Part shown: positions 61,366 through 64,000 of the stretch, in pieces
Layout: each line of letters opens with the position of its first letter
How positions within the stretch are numbered: position 1 is the stretch's first letter
NCBI RefSeq assembly: GCF_004011865.1
Contig: NZ_RKLP01000008.1
Coordinates: forward strand, 248,001-312,000
Origin: Prescottella agglutinans
GTDB taxonomy: Bacteria > Actinomycetota > Actinomycetes > Mycobacteriales > Mycobacteriaceae
DNA length: 64,000 nt
Direction of reading: 5' to 3'
Program-made: the position numbers and the translations under genes
Notes under the pieces: model-generated
Told to the model about the DNA's origin: nothing
What the model saw: the letters and a program-made list of their open reading frames with translations, nothing else
The model's database searches: none

Positions 61366-64000
61366 GTGGCATCACGGGATAAGAGCACGGCGGACGGAGG
61401 GTCTGCCACGCGCCGCCTCGTCATCGTCGAGTCACCGACGAAGGCCAAGAAGATTGCGCCTTACCTCGGCAAGAATTACGTCGTGGAGGCTTCTGTCGGC
61501 CACATCCGTGACCTGCCGCGCGGCGCCGCCGACGTCCCCGCCAAGTACAAGGGCGAGCCGTGGGCCCGCCTCGGCGTGAACGTCGACCACGACTTCGAGC
61601 CGCTGTACGTCGTCAGCCCCGAGAAGAAGTCCAAGGTCACCGAGCTCAAGAGCCTGCTCAAGGACGCCGACGAGCTCTACCTCGCCACCGACCCCGACCG
61701 CGAGGGCGAGGCCATCGCGTGGCATCTCCTCGAGACGCTCAAGCCCAAGATCCCGGTTCGTCGGATGGTGTTCCACGAGATCACCGAGCCCGCGATCCGC
61801 GCGGCCGCCGAGGACACCCGCGACCTGGACAACGACCTGGTCGACGCGCAGGAGACCCGCCGCATCCTCGACCGCCTCTACGGCTACGAGGTCAGCCCGG
61901 TCCTGTGGAAGAAGGTCATGCCGAAGCTGTCGGCGGGCCGTGTGCAGTCGGTCGCGACGCGCGTGATCGTGCAGCGCGAGCGCGAGCGGATGGCGTTCCG
62001 GTCGGCGGAGTACTGGGACATCTCGGCCAAGCTCGACGCCGGCGCCGACGCCAGCCCCCGCGCCTTCGGCGCGCGCCTGGTCTCCGTCGACGGTTCCCGC
62101 GTCGCCGCCGGCCGCGATTTCGGACCCGACGGGAAGCTGAAGTCCAGCGGCGTCACGGTCATCGACGAGGCGTACGCCCGTCGGCTGGCGGAGGCCCTCG
62201 AGGGCGTCGACCTGGTGGTCTCGTCGGCCGAGGACAAGCCGTACACGCGCAAGCCGTACGCACCGTTCATGACCTCGACCCTCCAGCAGGAAGCCGCGCG
62301 CAAGTTGCGCTTCTCGTCGGAGCGGACGATGCGCATCGCGCAGCGTCTGTACGAGAACGGCTACATCACCTACATGCGAACCGACTCGACCACGTTGTCG
62401 CAGTCGGCCATCGCGGCGGCCCGGGCGCAGGCGACGGAACTGTACGGTGCCGAGTACGTCCACTCGAGCCCGCGCCAGTACACCCGCAAGGTCAAGAACG
62501 CGCAGGAGGCGCACGAGGCGATCCGTCCCGCCGGCGACGTCTTCCAGACCCCCGGTCAGCTGCACTCGCGCCTCGACAACGACGAGTACCGGCTCTACGA
62601 ACTCATCTGGCAGCGCACGGTCGCGTCGCAGATGGCCGACGCCCGCGGCACCACGCTGACGCTGCGGATCACCGGCACCGCCGGCACGGGCGAGGAGTGC
62701 ACGTTCTCCGCGTCCGGCCGCACCATCACGTTCCCCGGCTTCCTCAAGGCGTACGTGGAGAGCGTCGACGAGGAGGCCGGCGGCCAGTCCGACGACGCCG
62801 AGTCGCGGCTCCCGGTGCTCACGCAGGGCCAGGGCGTGACCGCCACCAAGCTCGACCCGGACGGTCACACCACCAACCCGCCGGCCCGCTACACCGAGGC
62901 CAGCCTGATCAAGGCACTCGAGGACCTCGGCATCGGGCGTCCGTCGACGTACTCGTCGATCATCAAGACCATCCTCGACCGCGGTTACGTCTACAAGCGC
63001 GGCAGCGCGCTGGTCCCGTCGTGGGTGGCGTTCGCGGTGATCGGTCTGCTCGAGTCGCACTTCGGCCGGCTCGTCGACTTCGACTTCACCGCCGCGATGG
63101 AGGACGACCTCGACGAGATCGCCGGCGGCCGCGAGCAGCGCGGGAACTGGCTGTCGAGCTTCTACTTCGGTGACGACAAGGCGGCCGACGACACCATCGC
63201 GCGCGCCGGCGGCCTGAAGAAGATGGTCGGCGAGAACCTCGAGGACATCGACGCCCGCGAGATCAACTCGATCCGCCTGTTCGACGACGCCGAGGGCCGC
63301 GAGGTCCGCGTGCGGGTCGGCCGCTTCGGTCCGTACCTCGAGCGGATGGTCCAGAATCCCGACGACCCGGATGGCGACCCGGTCTCGCAGCGCGCGAACC
63401 TGCCCGACGATCTGCCGCCCGACGAGCTCACCCCCGAGTACGCGGAGAAGCTGTTCGCGACGCCGCAGGAGGGTCGCAAGCTGGGCGTCGACCCGCTGAC
63501 CGGGCACGAGATCGTCGCGAAGGAGGGCCGCTTCGGCCCGTACGTCACCGAGATCCTGCCCGAGCCTGCAGCCGAGCCCGAGCCGGACATCGTTCCGGTC
63601 GAGGCGGCCGCCGACGGCACCGTCAAGACGAAGGCCGCCAAGAAGGCTCCGGCGAAGAAGGCCGCGAAGAAGGCTGCCGGCCCGAAGCCGCGCACCGGTT
63701 CGCTGCTCAAGTCGATGGATCTGGCGACCGTCACGCTCGAGGACGCGCTCAAGTTGCTGTCGCTGCCGCGTGTCGTCGGCATCGACCCCGAGTCGAAGGA
63801 AGAGATCACCGCGCAGAACGGCCGCTACGGGCCGTATCTGAAGAAGGGCACCGACTCCCGTTCCTTGGAGAACGAGGAGCAGATGTTCACGGTGACGCTC
63901 GAGGACGCCCTCAAGATCTACGCCGAGCCCAAGCGGCGCGGACGTCAGGCCTCGGCGGCGGCCCCGCTCCGTGAACTCGGCAACGACGCGGCGACCGGTA
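61366..64000 (+). CDS. topA: DNA topoisomerase I, partial (runs off the window)
   Basis: The reading frame is open to the window end, about 878 codons. The TOPRIM domain has LVIVESPTKAKK (Glu22) and TDPDREGE, and the catalytic tyrosine is Tyr336 in YITYMRTDS. Later domains include a conserved PARYTEASLIKALE and repeated GRFGPY/NGRYGPYL units of the C-terminal DNA-binding repeats. It relaxes negative supercoils through a covalent 5-phosphotyrosine. A Lys/Ala-rich insertion (nucleotides about 63620-63680, KKAPAKKAAKKA) lies before the first C-terminal repeat. The GTG start lacks a close ribosome site. The 3-prime end is missing. Confidence 0.95.
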   Translation, partial: MASRDKSTADGGSATRRLVIVESPTKAKKIAPYLGKNYVVEASVGHIRDLPRGAADVPAKYKGEPWARLGVNVDHDFEPLYVVSPEKKSKVTELKSLLKDADELYLATDPDREGEAIAWHLLETLKPKIPVRRMVFHEITEPAIRAAAEDTRDLDNDLVDAQETRRILDRLYGYEVSPVLWKKVMPKLSAGRVQSVATRVIVQRERERMAFRSAEYWDISAKLDAGADASPRAFGARLVSVDGSRVAAGRDFGPDGKLKSSGVTVIDEAYARRLAEALEGVDLVVSSAEDKPYTRKPYAPFMTSTLQQEAARKLRFSSERTMRIAQRLYENGYITYMRTDSTTLSQSAIAAARAQATELYGAEYVHSSPRQYTRKVKNAQEAHEAIRPAGDVFQTPGQLHSRLDNDEYRLYELIWQRTVASQMADARGTTLTLRITGTAGTGEECTFSASGRTITFPGFLKAYVESVDEEAGGQSDDAESRLPVLTQGQGVTATKLDPDGHTTNPPARYTEASLIKALEDLGIGRPSTYSSIIKTILDRGYVYKRGSALVPSWVAFAVIGLLESHFGRLVDFDFTAAMEDDLDEIAGGREQRGNWLSSFYFGDDKAADDTIARAGGLKKMVGENLEDIDAREINSIRLFDDAEGREVRVRVGRFGPYLERMVQNPDDPDGDPVSQRANLPDDLPPDELTPEYAEKLFATPQEGRKLGVDPLTGHEIVAKEGRFGPYVTEILPEPAAEPEPDIVPVEAAADGTVKTKAAKKAPAKKAAKKAAGPKPRTGSLLKSMDLATVTLEDALKLLSLPRVVGIDPESKEEITAQNGRYGPYLKKGTDSRSLENEEQMFTVTLEDALKIYAEPKRRGRQASAAAPLRELGNDAATG

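Overview
The window is GC-rich (roughly 70 percent), densely coded actinobacterial DNA. WhiB4, a Crp/GlxR regulator, two Get3/ArsA-type ATPases, a Tad-like pilus locus, a MarP-type protease, an F420-type luciferase-like enzyme and many leaderless gene starts point to the mycolic-acid group, most like Rhodococcus/Prescottella. From about 9.5 kb to the end, gene order follows, by my memory of the H37Rv map, the Mycobacterium tuberculosis block Rv3683 (metallophosphoesterase) down to Rv3646c (topA), interrupted by lineage-specific insertions. Assignments rest on reading motifs and synteny; no database search was possible.

Layout. 0-3.9 kb: a PLP decarboxylase translationally coupled to a GPH-type transporter, and a YdjM-like membrane protein. 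4.0-7.8 kb: two tandem, very similar Tat-exported FAD oxidases (cholesterol oxidase type II fold) behind a KstR-like operator. 7.8-9.4 kb: a siderophore-binding lipoprotein under an iron box, and tRNA-Pro(CGG). 9.5-20.7 kb: conserved core with metallophosphoesterase, YqeY, PfpI/DUF2231 pair, ponA2-like PBP, whiB4, two ArsA/Get3 ATPases, DUF4177, RidA, TetR/SDR pair and an MBL-fold hydrolase.

20.8-29.6 kb: an inserted catabolic island. It encodes 3-hydroxyanthranilate 3,4-dioxygenase, ACMS decarboxylase, aminomuconate semialdehyde dehydrogenase, aminomuconate deaminase and oxalocrotonate decarboxylase in one operon, plus an MHS transporter, a LysR regulator and an arylformamidase-like hydrolase. 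Three promoter regions in the island share an 11-bp-spaced GGCAT direct repeat that may be the regulator's site.

29.8-35.9 kb: crp, a small membrane protein, nth, thioredoxin, NUDIX, marP, an EphE-like hydrolase and a DUF1469-like protein. 36.0-42.7 kb: insertions (nhaA, a second MHS transporter, a secreted DUF11-like protein, a DUF35 protein, a large STAND-LuxR regulator). 43-50.3 kb: acs divergent from dppABCD, with a perfect Crp/GlxR palindrome between them. 50.3-57.5 kb: a degenerate Fic-like protein, a likely Ms1 (6S-like) RNA, a HAD phosphatase, a clear 6C RNA, then ssd and the tad genes with small pilin-like proteins. 57.5-64 kb: an MrfA/YprA-type helicase, a cold-shock protein, a conserved hypothetical and topA, which runs off the window.

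No CRISPR array, transposase, prophage or plasmid origin was seen. The strongest second-look items are the two structured RNAs, the shared operator of the 3-hydroxyanthranilate island, the Crp site at acs/dpp, and the iron box lying on a leaderless start.
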